This document shows, in pieces, positions 1-10,997 of a stretch of DNA of 64,000 nt. Source of the DNA: Siphonodentalium dalli (taxonomy: Eukaryota; Mollusca; Scaphopoda; Gadilida; Siphonodentaliidae); contig CP136061.1 of assembly GCA_032622095.1 (NCBI GenBank), forward strand, positions 230,822,944 through 230,886,943, in the 5' to 3' direction. Positions within the stretch are counted from its first letter, which is position 1, and the number at the start of each line of letters is the position of its first letter. The notes under the pieces are model-generated. The model worked only from the letters and a program-made list of their open reading frames with translations. It did not search any database and was not told where the DNA came from. The position numbers were made by a program, and so were the translations under genes.

Positions 1-3000
1 GTCCGTGATGACCTGTTTTTACCAAATTTCAACTGCGTGGGGCGGCTTTACACTACCAGCGGTCACACTGTCTACACATATGAATCAACTAATGTGGAGG
101 GTTATCTCTGTAGAGTGTCCTGGTACCTCGAAATTAGGTAGAAATGCCAATTTATATGAAATCACGACGAATATGTCGGGACCCGTGCTGACCTCGTGCT
201 CTAGAAATCCAGCTGCGTGGGGTTAAATTGTAAATAGGGATGATGTGTTGACCACAATGACATGCCTGTTATGTTCGTGGGTTATTCGTATGTGGTGTCC
301 TGGAGCCCTAAAAACGGGCCATACTAGCGATAATGTTCGGTTTGTACATAGACGTATTGAAGTCCGTGATGACCTGTTTTTACCAAATTTCAACTGCGTG
401 GGGTGGTTTTCCACTACCAGCGGTCACACTCTCTACACATATGCATCAACTAATATGTCGGGATATCTCTGTAGAGTGTCCTGGTACCTCGAAATTAGGT
501 AGAAATGCCAATTTATATTAAATCACGACGAATATGTCGGGACCCGTGCTGACCTCGTGCTCTAGAAATCCAGCTGCGTGGGGTTAAATTGTAAATAGGG
601 ATGATGTGTTGACCACAATGACATGCCTCTTATGTTCGTGGGTTATGCGTGTGTGGTGTCCTGGAGCCCTAAAAACGGGCCATACTAGCGATCATGTTCG
701 GTTTGTACATAGACGTATTGAAGTCCGTGATGACCTGTTTTTACCAAATTTCAACTGCGTGGGGTGGTTTTCCACTACCAGCGGTCACACTCTCTACACA
801 TATGCATCAACTAATGTGGAGGGATATCTCTGTAGAGTGTCCTGGTACCTCGAAATTAGGTAGAAATGCCAATTTATATGAAATCACGACGAATATGTCG
901 GGACCCGTGCTGACCTCGTGCTCTAGAAATCCAGCTGCGTGGGGTTAAATTGTAAATAGGGATGATGTGTTGACCACAATGACATGCCTGTTATGTTCGT
1001 GGGTTATGCGTATGTGGTGTCCTGGAGCCCTAAAAACGGCCCATACTAGCGATAATGTTCGGTTTGTACATAGACGTATTGAAGTCCGTGATGACCTGTT
1101 TTTACCAAATTTCAACTGCGTGGGGTGGTTTTCCACTACCAGTGGTCACACTCTCTACACGTATGCATCAACTAATGTGGAGGGATATCTCTGTAGAGTG
1201 TCCTGGTACCTCGAAATTAGGTAGAAATGCCAATTTATATGAAATCACGACGAATATGTCGGGACCCGTGCTGACCTCGTGCTCTAGAAATCCAGCTGCG
1301 TGGGGTTAAATTGTAAATAGGGATGATGTGTTGACCACAATGACATGCCTGATATGTTCGTGGGTTATGCGTGTGTGGTGTCCTGGAGCCCTAAAAACGG
1401 GCCATAATAGCGATAATGTTCGGTTTGTACATAGACGTATTGAAGTCCGTGATGACCTGTTTTTACCAAATTTCAACTGCGTGGGGCGGCTTTACACTAC
1501 CAGCGGTCACACTGTCTACACATATGAATCAACTAATGTGGAGGGTTATCTCTGTAGAGTGTCCTGGTACCTCGAAATTAGGTAGAAATGCCAATTTATA
1601 TGAAATCACGACCAATATGTCGGGACCCGTGCTGACCTCGTGCTCTAGAAATCCAGCTGCGTGGGGTTAAATTGTAAATAGGGATGATGTGTTGACCACA
1701 ATGACATGCCTGATATGTTCGTGGGTTATGCGTGTGTGGTGTCCTGGAGCCCTAAAAACGGGCCATAATAGCGATAATGTTCGGTTTGTACATAGACGTA
1801 TTGAAGTCCGTGATGACCTGTTTTTACCAAATTTCAACTGCGTGGGGCGGCTTTACACTACCAGCGGTCACACTGTCTACACATATGAATCAACTAATGT
1901 GGAGGGTTATCTCTGTAGAGTGTCCTGGTACCTCGAAATTAGGTAGAAATGCCAATTTATATGAAATCACGACGAATATGTCGGGACCCGTGCTGACCTC
2001 GTGCTCTAGAAATCCAGCTGCGTGGGGTTAAATTGTAAATAGGGATGATGTGTTGACCACAATGACATGCCTGTTATGTTCGTGGGTTATGCGTGTGTGG
2101 TGTCCTGGAGCCCTAAATACGGGCCATACTAGCGATAATGTTCGGTTTGTACATAGACGTATTGAAGTCCGTGATGACCTGTTTTTACCAAATTTCAACT
2201 GCGTGGGGTGGTTTTCCACTACCAGCGGTCACACTCTCTACACATATGCATCAACTAATGTGGAGGGATATCTCTGTAGAGTGTCCTGGTACCTCGAAAT
2301 TAGGTAGAAATGCCAATTTATATGAAATCACGACGAATATGTCGGGACCCGTGCTGACCTCGTGCTATAGAAATCCAGCTGCGTGGGGTTAAATTGTAAA
2401 TAGGGATGATGTGTTGACTACAATGACATGCCTGATATGTTCGTGGGTTATGCGTGTGTGGTGTCCTGGAGCCCTAAAAACGGGCCATAATAGCGATAAT
2501 GTTCGGTTTTTACATAGACGTATTGAAGTCCGTGATGACCTGTTTTTACCAAATTTCAACTGCGTGGGGTGGTTTTCCACTACCAGCGGTCACACTCTCT
2601 ACACATATGCATCAACTAATGTGGAGGGATATCTCTGTAGAGTGTCCTGGTACCTCGAAATTAGGTAGAAATGCCAATTTATATGAAATCACGTCGAATA
2701 TGTCGGGACCCGTGCTGACCTCGTGCTCTAGAAATTCAGCTGCATGGGGTTAAATTGTAATTAGGGCTGATGTGTTGACCACAATGACATACCTGCTATA
2801 TTCGTGGGTTATGCCTGTGTGGTGTCCTGGAGCCCTAAAAACGGGCCATAATAGCGATCATGTTCGGTTTGTACATAGAAGTATTGAATTCCGTGATGAC
2901 CTGCTTTTGCCAAATTTCAACTGTGTGGGTGGTTTTCCACTACCAGCGGTCACACTCTATACAAATATGCATCAACTAATGTGGAGGGATATCTCTGTAG

Positions 3001-3340
3001 AGTGTCCTGGTACCTCGAAATTAGGTAGAAATGCCAATTTATATGAAATCACGAAGAATATGTCGGGACCCGTGCTGACCTCGTGCTCTAGAAATCCAGC
3101 TGCGTGGGGATAAATTGTAATTAGGGCTAATGTGTCGACCACAATGACATACCTGTTATGTTCGTGGGTTATGCGTGTGGGGTGTCTAGGAGCCCTAAAA
3201 ACGGGCCATAATAGCGATAATGTTCGGGTTTGTACATAGACGTATTGAAGTCCGTGATGACCTGTTTTTACCAAATTTCAACTGCGTGGAGCGGTTTTCC
3301 ACTACGAGAGGTCACACTGTCTACACATATGCATCAACTA
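1..3340. repeat. 361-bp satellite array, dimeric monomer
   Basis: About 9.2 head-to-tail monomers with a constant 361-bp period; the same landmark recurs at 245, 606, 967, 1328, 1689, 2050, 2411 and 2772. Each monomer is an old dimer: GTGTCCTGG recurs at 115, 295 and 476, and CTGCGTGGGG at 213 and 394, so the half-units are 180 and 181 bp. Inner monomers are nearly identical, while the last two (from about 2750) are clearly more diverged, the usual pattern at an array edge. The left end is cut by the window. The 60-113 residue frames repeating every 361 bp are by-products of the period and show no protein family. Confidence 0.97.
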
Positions 3341-3342
3341 AT

Positions 3343-3585
3343 TGTTCCCGGGATCAAAGTAGGCATATATACCAAATTTGAGTGGGATCGGTCAAGGTCC
3401 AGAAACATGCCTAGATGAGCATATATGAGAGAGGTCAAGGTCAAGGACGCGATCGCATGTGAAATTTGACCCACCCGTATTGTTCCCGGGATCAAAGTAT
3501 GCCTACATATTAAATTTTAGTCGGATCGGTCGAGGTCCAGAAACATGCCTATATGAGCATATATGAGCGAGGTCAAGGTCAAGGC
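3343..3585. repeat. 137-bp direct repeat, two copies
   Basis: The first copy starts at 3343 and the second at 3480, both with TTGTTCCCGGGATCAAAGTA. Each contains an ACCAAATTT-like motif, a GATCGGTC stretch and GAGGTCAAGGTCAAGG. The second copy runs into a decayed piece of the upstream satellite. This unit therefore interrupts the edge of the satellite array. Confidence 0.88.
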
Positions 3586-3764
3586 TAATGTCGGGACTAG
3601 TGCTGAGCTCGTTCTGATAAGTCTGGGCTCTGTAGGGTGTTATTTTAATTACCACTGGTGCGCTGACCACAATGACATATTTATGTTGTCGGTGGGTATA
3701 TACGATCTGGTCGCGATTTACGATCGCGATCGCGGGGCGCGATCGCGGTACGCGGTTGGCTAAC
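3585..3764. repeat. decayed satellite fragment and GATCGC-rich palindromes
   Basis: Positions 3585-3712 match the 361-bp monomer at low identity: a GTCGGGAC...GTGCTGA segment is followed by GACCACAATGACAT in the same order as in the array. It is followed at about 3715-3757 by overlapping CGATCGCG palindromes, including several GCGATCGC octamers, in otherwise AT-rich DNA. The 66-codon frame here has no recognisable product. Confidence 0.75.
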
Positions 3765-3783
3765 AGAATCGTACATCTCTATA

Positions 3784-3784
3784 T

Positions 3785-3826
<42 letters not shown>

Positions 3827-3848
3827 GTAGTTCTCAAAATATATAGTA
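3784..3848 (-). repeat. (AT)n tract and Helitron-type 5' terminus
   Basis: An (AT)n run of about 40 bp is followed by ACGTAGTTCTCAAAATATAT and AGTA. On the minus strand this is the same TACTATATATTTTGAGA end that bounds the Helitrons to the right. The satellite thus ends in a Helitron 5' terminus; the matching 3' terminus would lie outside the window. Confidence 0.8.
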
Positions 3849-4053
3849 CTAGCAGGGTTACCCGGCGTTGCCCAGGTTAATGCGATGTGAACCATCTGTA
3901 TGCTGTGGATATTTGTTGGTAATAGAAAATGCTCTTGCTTAAAGTGTTATACGTTTTCTCATAAATTGTATATTCAAATAGCATGATCATTACAGTCATG
4001 GAATATAAGTAGTGGCGCACCTTGTCAATTGTCATTCTGTTTATCGCGATTAA

Positions 4054-4532
4054 AGGTACTCAATCCGTAAAGAGGGTCCCCATCTCAACAGATTCCTACA
4101 ACAACAATCCGATCAGAGGGTCCTATATTACTATTTCTTTGGCTTTGGGGGTACAAAATATTTGATTCGAGTCGAGGAACCCATCAAACAAAGCTCAGAG
4201 TTATTAGATATTGATTTTTGAAATTATTTAATTGCTCGAGATGAGTACTAATAACTGCCGTCAATTTGGTAACCTGCTCGAGATTTTACGCCAAAACTCT
4301 ATTCAAACAGACAAGGATGGATAACTCTATAATCAAGTGGTAATAATAACGAAATTTTGACTGTCTTCTGGGCCAGAAAGAATTCCCGATAATGAAAAAT
4401 AATAGATTTCTAAAATCGATATCTAACAAATCTTAGCTTTGATGGGTGACTTTCTCGACTCGAATCAAATATTTTTGACCCCCGAAGCCATTGAAATAGT
4501 AATTGAGAGGAGTTTTATCGGATTGAGTACCT
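4054..4532. mobile_element. TTAA-flanked MITE (family 1) in class B copy 1
   Basis: A 479-bp insertion with inverted ends AGGTACTCAATCCG / CGGATTGAGTACCT, flanked by TTAA at 4050-4053 and 4533-4536. The diverged class B copy lacks it and shows the empty site near 42588. The TTAA target suggests a piggyBac- or Kolobok-type transposase source. It has no coding capacity. Confidence 0.85.
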
Positions 4533-5224
4533 TTAATCCGTTCCACCAATAATGAAGTATTTATTTATTTACAACTGCGTATACATTAGACGTTATAATA
4601 TGATACATGAACATCATAAACACACAATCAATCTAGTGGGTTGGACTAAGATATCGAGGACACCTGGCTAACATATCTCCATGAAGATACAGATGTTTCA
4701 AAGAAATGTCCAGGTGCTCCTCTGTTCATGGTGATATATACTGGCTAAATATTCTCAGTTTAAACGAAATGTTGCTGCGCCAATATATCAGCTACATGTG
4801 CCAGGCACAGAGCGAGATTTTGAGTTGTTTATGTCAGTCGATGAGTCTGTTCTAAAACACTTGTCAGATGTCAGTATTGGGGGATCCTCAACAGCCTTGT
4901 GCTACTAACTGCATTTTCTTGTATATCAGAAGAAACTATATTTGACTGCACACTGACTACTATTTTTGAACAGGCCTTCCATAACTCGTGACAAATTGTA
5001 ACTTTTTTGTGGAAACTCTATTGAATGGAACAGACTCACTTTTGTTATAATATATATGCAATCCTCTGACGGTTCGATGTCTCTCAGTTTGCACGAATAT
5101 ATGTATCTCTTCAATAGAATGATAAATATACGTTTAATGCTTCTTATATGTATCTTTTTTTGCTAGCTCATTGTGTGAATGCTCTGATTGCCATCCCCAT
5201 ATAAATGAAAGTTAAGAAGATATC

Positions 5225-7190
5225 ATTAGAGAAAAACGTGTATGAATTTGGTGGAAATTGGTGCCAAATATATTTGTATCAGCTTTTGCCTCTTTTGACA
5301 TACTTAAACCAGGCCCATTAGACACGTGGATGCATGATATACTGGCGATGATTATATATATGTTTGGTGGTAATCAGCAACTAAACAAATTTTGGGAATA
5401 GTTATGACCCCACATCTCTCACCCAAACGACAGCAATTTGGCGGCTTTAATGCACACGATCATATTCCTCGTATCATAGAGAAGAATAATATATCAAATT
5501 GGTGGAAATCTGGGCTAAAAATAGTTTATTAAATCAATTGTTGATGCAACGCTGACTCGAACAACTCCATATTGCGAAGGTGATTATGTATTCGTTTGGT
5601 GGAAATCGGCGACAAAACTATTTCACCCACCATATTTTTTTAATTTTGCCGACCTTCCCCGTTTCTTCCCCTGACACCAACAGCGTCATTTTAGAAAATT
5701 TTAACCCGCACCATTATCTTCCTTGTAAAAAGTTACCTCTCTTAGAACGCCTTGGTGCCATCTCGATTGTACCGCGTGAAGTTATATATAGAACGCACAC
5801 CGACTGAAAGAAAGACAGACGGACAGACATCACGATTTGATTTCTTGTATCATTTGAAAAGAACCATCTGAATTTGATGGTAATTGGTACTAAAAATATT
5901 TTGTATCAGTTTTGGTGACCCTCCCGTCCCTATTTCGGACTCAAGCTGCACACACTAAGACTCATTAGAGATGCATATATATGAAATTGGTGAAAATTGG
6001 CGAGTATACAAATTCGTATAAAATTTAAGGTCCCCCATAGCTCTCACCCATAGGGCATCAATTTGGTGTATCTAAACCACACGATAAGATTCCTCGTATC
6101 ACGGAGAAGAATATGTATCAATTTGGTGGAAATCGGCACTAAACATATATATATCATTTTTTGTGTCCCTCTCATCTCTATACACCACTGCCTCGAATGA
6201 ACCCACTTGTGATATCCTTAAACCACAAGATTGCACTCCTGATATCTTGGAGAAGATTGTTTATAAGTTTGGTTATAATCGGCGACTAAACACTTTTTTT
6301 TTTAAATTTGGTGCCAATCCGTCCCCTCCCCATCTCTCACACAAACAGCACCACTATGGCGTCTTTAAATCACACGATTAGATTCCTCGTTATCATGGAT
6401 AAGAACGTGTATCAATTTGGTGGAAATTGGCGGTAAAATAATTGTGCATCAATTTTGGTGCCCCTGTCCCATTCAATGCAAACCTGACTCGAATGATGCC
6501 ACATTTGACAGATATAAGCCCCACCATTAGACTCCTCATACCATAGGGATGATTTTGTATAAGTGTGGTGGTCATCGGCGACTAAACCAATTATTATCAA
6601 ATTTAGTGCCCACCCCCTCCCAATCTCTCACACAAAAGACAACAATTTGGCGTTGTTAAATCGCACAATTAGATTCCTTGTATCACGAAGAAGAATATAT
6701 ATCAATTTGGTGGAAATCGGCGCTAAAATTAGTTTTATCAATTTTGGTGACCCTCTCCCCTTCCGTGCATCCCTGACTCGAACGACGCCAATTTTGACAT
6801 ATTTAAACCACACCGTTGGATTCTTCATATCATGGGGATGATTATATGTAAGTTTCGTGGCAATCGGCGACATAAAAAAAATCTGCCCCTCCCCCTTCCG
6901 GGAACCCCTGACGTGAACAGCGCGACTTTTGCCATATTTAAACCACACCATTAGATTCCTCATATTATGGGGATGATTATATATAAGTTTGGTGGCAATC
7001 GGCGACAAATTTTGTTTCTGCCCCTCCCCATTTTCTGCCCCTGACAACAACGGCGTCACTTTAGAAAATTCTAACCCCGACCATTATCTTTCTCGTAAAA
7101 AGCTACTCCTAGTAGACCCCTTTGGCATCATCTAGATGGTCCCCTATACATTTATATAGAACACAGACAGACAGACAGACATTCGCAAAT
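5225..7190. repeat. ~140-bp core repeats of class B Helitron
   Basis: About 13 degenerate units, marked by TTTGGTGGAAATCGGCG-like segments near 5240, 5370, 5500, 5590, 5870, 5975, 6120, 6255, 6415, 6560, 6705, 6850 and 6985. Two alternating flavours are visible: one with 'CTCTCACCCAAACGGC' and 'AGAAGAATATGTATCAA', the other with 'CTGACTCGAACGACGCC' and 'GGGGATGATTATGTATAAG'. The array ends in (GACA)n at about 7162-7180. Confidence 0.82.
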
Positions 7191-7209
7191 ATAGATATAG
7201 ATAGATAGA

Positions 7210-7829
7210 TTGGCAGATTCCAGTAGCTGTATAACGGTATATCTGGGGAGAAATCTGATGCTATATTCGTGATTATCTGGGATGATTTCGGTATATACTG
7301 TAAAAACAAAGCGCGCCATCCGTGCTCGCATGGAATAAATTTCGAGCGATAACGTTTGCGTAAATACGAAATTGTGAGTGTTGGTTTGTAACCGGGATTT
7401 CTGAGAAGCATTATGCCTATAACTATCCCCCCTAAGCCCTGACCTAAGTGTCATACATACTATAACAATGATGTTGTAAGAGCTCCAATAAATCTGCCCG
7501 CATAGGCAAGTACTCAATGTTCCCGTATGACTCTGTAGATGCTAATAACGTTGAATGGTAAACAGACGCTCTTTATAGAGATGCGTCAAAAACAAACGCT
7601 CATTAAATAATCCCTTGATTAACCCACGCCGTACCTTTGTGGTGATTTTGAGATTGGAGAACGGGTGCTCTGGGCTTCTCTAAACCGCGACCACGGTCGT
7701 GTCGGTGGTATTTGACACTTACATAGGAAGTTTGAGCTCAATCTGTACACGCGTTTTGGATTCTATGAAGTACCCACACACATATATACATATATATATA
7801 CGAAGTCTCAAAATATATAGTATAGAAGA
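7210..7829 (-). mobile_element. class A Helitron 5' portion cut by class B
   Basis: Starts inside a class A element at TTGGCAGATTCCAGTAGC; uninterrupted class A copies read CCCGTAGATTGGCAG here. It runs to the class A 5' terminus near 7825. The rest of the element is missing on the left side of class B. It contains the TTTATAGAGATGCGTCAAAAAC segment typical of the family, split here only for quoting, and (TATA) repeats near the end. Confidence 0.7.
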
Positions 7830-8652
7830 CTAGCAGGTTAGCCCAACACTGGCGGCATTCGTCCCATGGCTTTGTTCGAAAAAGCAATTGCAACAGGTTC
7901 CGAGACACTTGTGCTGCATTTGCAGCAAATTTCGGGTTAGCCCGCCACTGGCGGCATTCGTCCCATGGCTTTGTTCGAAAAAGCAATTGCAACAGGTTCC
8001 GAGACACTTGTGCTGCATTTGCAGCAAATTTCGGCAATAGTCAGAAACATGACAATTTTAATTTAATATTTTGTTTTTCAATGAGTTAATTATTTTGTTT
8101 TTCAATGAGTTAATTGTGCTTTTTTAATTTTTTAATTGAATTTTTTGTTTTTAAATTTTACCCGATTTGTTTTGGTTTTTCAAGGAGTTAATTGTGCCTA
8201 TTTAATTTTGTTTTTCAATTTTACCCGATTTTGTTTTGTTTTTCAATGAACCCGTCCATGACACTTCCCGTATTTAGCAAGTTTGAGCTCAATCGGTTCG
8301 AGTCTATAAAGGACACACACATATATATGACACTTCCCGTAGGTAGCAAGTTTGAGCTCAATCGGCATTCCCTGGATTTTCCCAGTCAATATTTAGCAAG
8401 TTTGAGCTCAATCGGTTCGAGTCTATAAAGGACACATTCATATATATGACACTTCCCGTAGGTAGCAAGTTTGAGCTCAATCGGCATTCCCTGGAATTTG
8501 CCAGTCACCAACGCGGCGTAATTTTGGTACACATATAGAGACCAATTGTCCATCGGCTGTCATGTGTAGTAAAGATGTCTTATAAGCCGACATTGCCGTG
8601 GGGATGCCCGTTCCTACACGCGTTTTCGATTCTATGAAGTACCCACATATAT

Positions 8653-8704
<52 letters not shown>

Positions 8705-8726
8705 GTAGTTCTCAAAATATATAGTA
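7830..8726 (-). mobile_element. class A Helitron with internal 99-bp duplication
   Basis: A 3' hairpin head is followed by a 99-bp direct duplication (7836-7934 and 7935-8033) containing GCATTCGTCCCATGGC. The other copy of this element (26962-27753) has the segment once. Next come T-rich DNA, two copies of a GCAAGTTTGAGCTCAATCGG module, and a long (AT)n at 8662-8703 before the 5' terminus. Confidence 0.8.
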
Positions 8727-9786
8727 CTAGCAGGTTAGCCCGCCACTGGCGGCATTCGTCCCATGGCTTTGTTTCAGAAACATGACATTTTTGTAATTAT
8801 TTTGTTTTTATTTATTTTTGTTTTTTATTTTTGAATATGAATTTAATGTTATTTAAATTTAATATATATTTTTTCTGAATTGTTTTTTTATTGTAAATTT
8901 TTTTTAATTTTAAATTGTTTTAATTAAATTGTAAATTGTTTTAATTAATTTTTTTGTTTCTGGCGGAAAAATTTACCCGTAGAAATCCCCCCTTCCTAGG
9001 AACGACAGACAACGCATTCTTTGTTTCGTGAAATCTCTCTACGATAACATTGCATTGAATTTAAAACAAACGCTTCCCGTCGGGAAATCTGTCTTCGGGT
9101 CGTTGTTGTTGGCATCACGGCTCCCCGAAAACTCTCACATTGCCGAAAACGTGTATTTAGTAATATCGTTGTTGTTGATATTTACGGCTTGGGGGCTAAT
9201 TTCTTATTTAGCAAGTTTGAGCTCAATCGGTTAGAGTCTATAACGGACACACTCATATATATGACACTTCCCGTAGGTAGCAAGTTTGAGCTCAATCGGC
9301 ATTCCCTGGAATTTCCCGTAGATTGGCAGATTCCAGTAGCTTAATAACGGTATATCTGGGGAGAAATCTGATGCTATATTCGTGATTATCTGGGATGATT
9401 TCGGTATATACCAAAGGTATATACTGTAAAAACAAAGCGCGCCATCCGTGCTCGCAGGAAATAAATTTCGAGCGATAACGTTTGCGTTCCCGTGTAACTC
9501 TGCAGATGCGAATAACGTTGAATGGGAAACAGACGCTCTTTATAGAGATGCGTCAAAAACAAACGCTCATTAAATAATCACTTGATTAACCCCCGCCGTG
9601 CCTTTGCTGTGATTTGGGAGTGGATAAAGGTTGATCAGAGCTTCTCGAAAACACGACTACGCCGGTGTCGGTGGGATTTTACACTTACATACGAAATTTG
9701 ATCTCAATCTGTACACGCGTTTTGGATTCTATGAAGTACACACACACACACACATATATACGAAGTCTCAAAATATATAGTATAGA
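8727..9786 (-). mobile_element. class A Helitron, 'TTTCAGAAACATGAC' head
   Basis: About 1.06 kb. The CCGCCACTGGCGG hairpin head is followed by a T-rich stretch (8790-8960), a TTCCTAGGAACGAC palindrome module, GCAAGTTTGAGCTCAATCGG modules, and the common tail with (CA)n and the 5' terminus. Sister copies are at 20949-22002 and 27754-28965. Confidence 0.8.
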
Positions 9787-10997
9787 CTAGCAGGTTAGCC
9801 CGCCACCGGCGGCTTGTCCGAAACATGACATTTTTTTATATATATATTTTTAATTTTTAGCTCCACGCGTTTCAATAAAAAAAATTTGTACCCGGTAGCT
9901 CCACCCGTTTCCGAGATCTGGTCTGCGCATGCGCGAAGCTGGCGTCGCACGGGCTCGGCGACCCGATAAAATGTGTACCCGGCGCAAGATACATTCACAT
10001 ACCAAATTTCAAGTCGATAGCTCCACCCGTTTCCGATATCTCGTCTGCGCATGCGCTGCACGGGCGTCGCACGGGCTCGCCAATACGACAGCGACGACCA
10101 CCTGGTCAAACTACACTCACGTACCAAGTTTCGTCCCGATCGGTCGAGGTGTTGGTATCTGATGCAAAAGACGAAATTGTGAGTGTTGGTCAATAGTCCC
10201 CGCCGTGAACCTCATCGTCGCAAAGAGCGGACAGTCAATTAACCCCGTTGTGAACCTCAATCACCAACGCGACGTGAACATGTGTTGCGTTCTAAAAATA
10301 GGAAAGCACTTTCTCTCTGCATAATTCTGCAGATGCTAATAACGTTGCTCCCCGTAGGTAGCAATATCGTTGTTGTTGATATTTACGGCTTGGGGGCTAT
10401 TTTCTTATTTAGCAAGTTTGAGCTCAATCGGTTCGAGTCTATAAAGGACACACTCATATATATGACACTTCCCGTGGGTAGCAAGTTTGAGCTCAATCGG
10501 CATTCCCTGGAATTTCCCGTAGATTGGCAGATTCCAGTAGCTTTATAACGATATATCTGGGGAGAAATCTGATGCTATATTCGTGATTATCTGGGATGAT
10601 TTCGGTATATAACTATATACTGTAAAAACAAAGCGCGCCATCCGTGCTCGCAGGGTTGGTCAGAAACAAATGTTTTTTAAATTTAATGTATGTTCCGTAT
10701 ATCTCTCTGCAGATGCAAATAACGTTGAATGGCAAACAGACGCTCTTTATAGAGATGCGTCAAAAACAAACGCTCATTAAATAATCACTTGATTAACCCC
10801 CGCCGTGCCTTTGCGGTGATTTGAGATTGGAGAACGGGTGCTCTGAGCTTCTCTAAAGCTTGACCACGGTCGTGTCGGTGTGATTTGACACTTACATAGG
10901 AAGTTTGAGCTCAATCTTTACACGCGTTTTGGATTCTATGAAGTACACACACACACACACACACATATATACGAAGTCTCAAAATATATAGTATAGA
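9787..10997 (-). mobile_element. class A Helitron with 122-bp GCGCATGCGC core repeats
   Basis: About 1.21 kb. The CCGCCACCGGCGG head is followed by two 122-bp core units, each with TAGCTCCACCCGTTTCCGA and TGCGCATGCGC, then GGTCGAGG, GAGCTCAATCGG modules and a (CA)n tail. The frames of 77-132 codons on both strands overlap the core repeats and are artefacts. Confidence 0.82.

Larger units (their letters stand above)
3849..7209 (-). mobile_element. class B Helitron, copy 1
   Basis: About 3.36 kb. The minus-strand 3' end is CTAG preceded by an imperfect hairpin (ACCTGG, loop GCAACG, CCGGGT). The minus-strand 5' end, near 7201, is TCTATATCTATATTTGCG followed by (TGTC)n. The left portion is complex sequence holding a MITE; the right portion is an array of about 13 degenerate ~140-bp core repeats. 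No helicase or Rep reading frame was found. Frames of 60-143 codons here lie within the core repeats and have no recognisable family. A near-identical copy is at 22895-26303 and a diverged one at 42440-52936. Confidence 0.8.

Noticed and set aside
1-3274. Tandem 63-113-codon open frames every 361 bp as a protein-coding gene family
   Set aside because: They recur strictly with the satellite period on both strands, lack a family motif, and overlap each other. They are by-products of a repeat whose unit happens to be open in some frames.
1-3340. Hammerhead ribozyme (retrozyme) in the 180-bp half-units
   Set aside because: The unit size suggested it, but neither strand shows the CTGANGA core with a paired GAAA. 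The nearest strings, GTGATGA and CTGACCT, break required bases.
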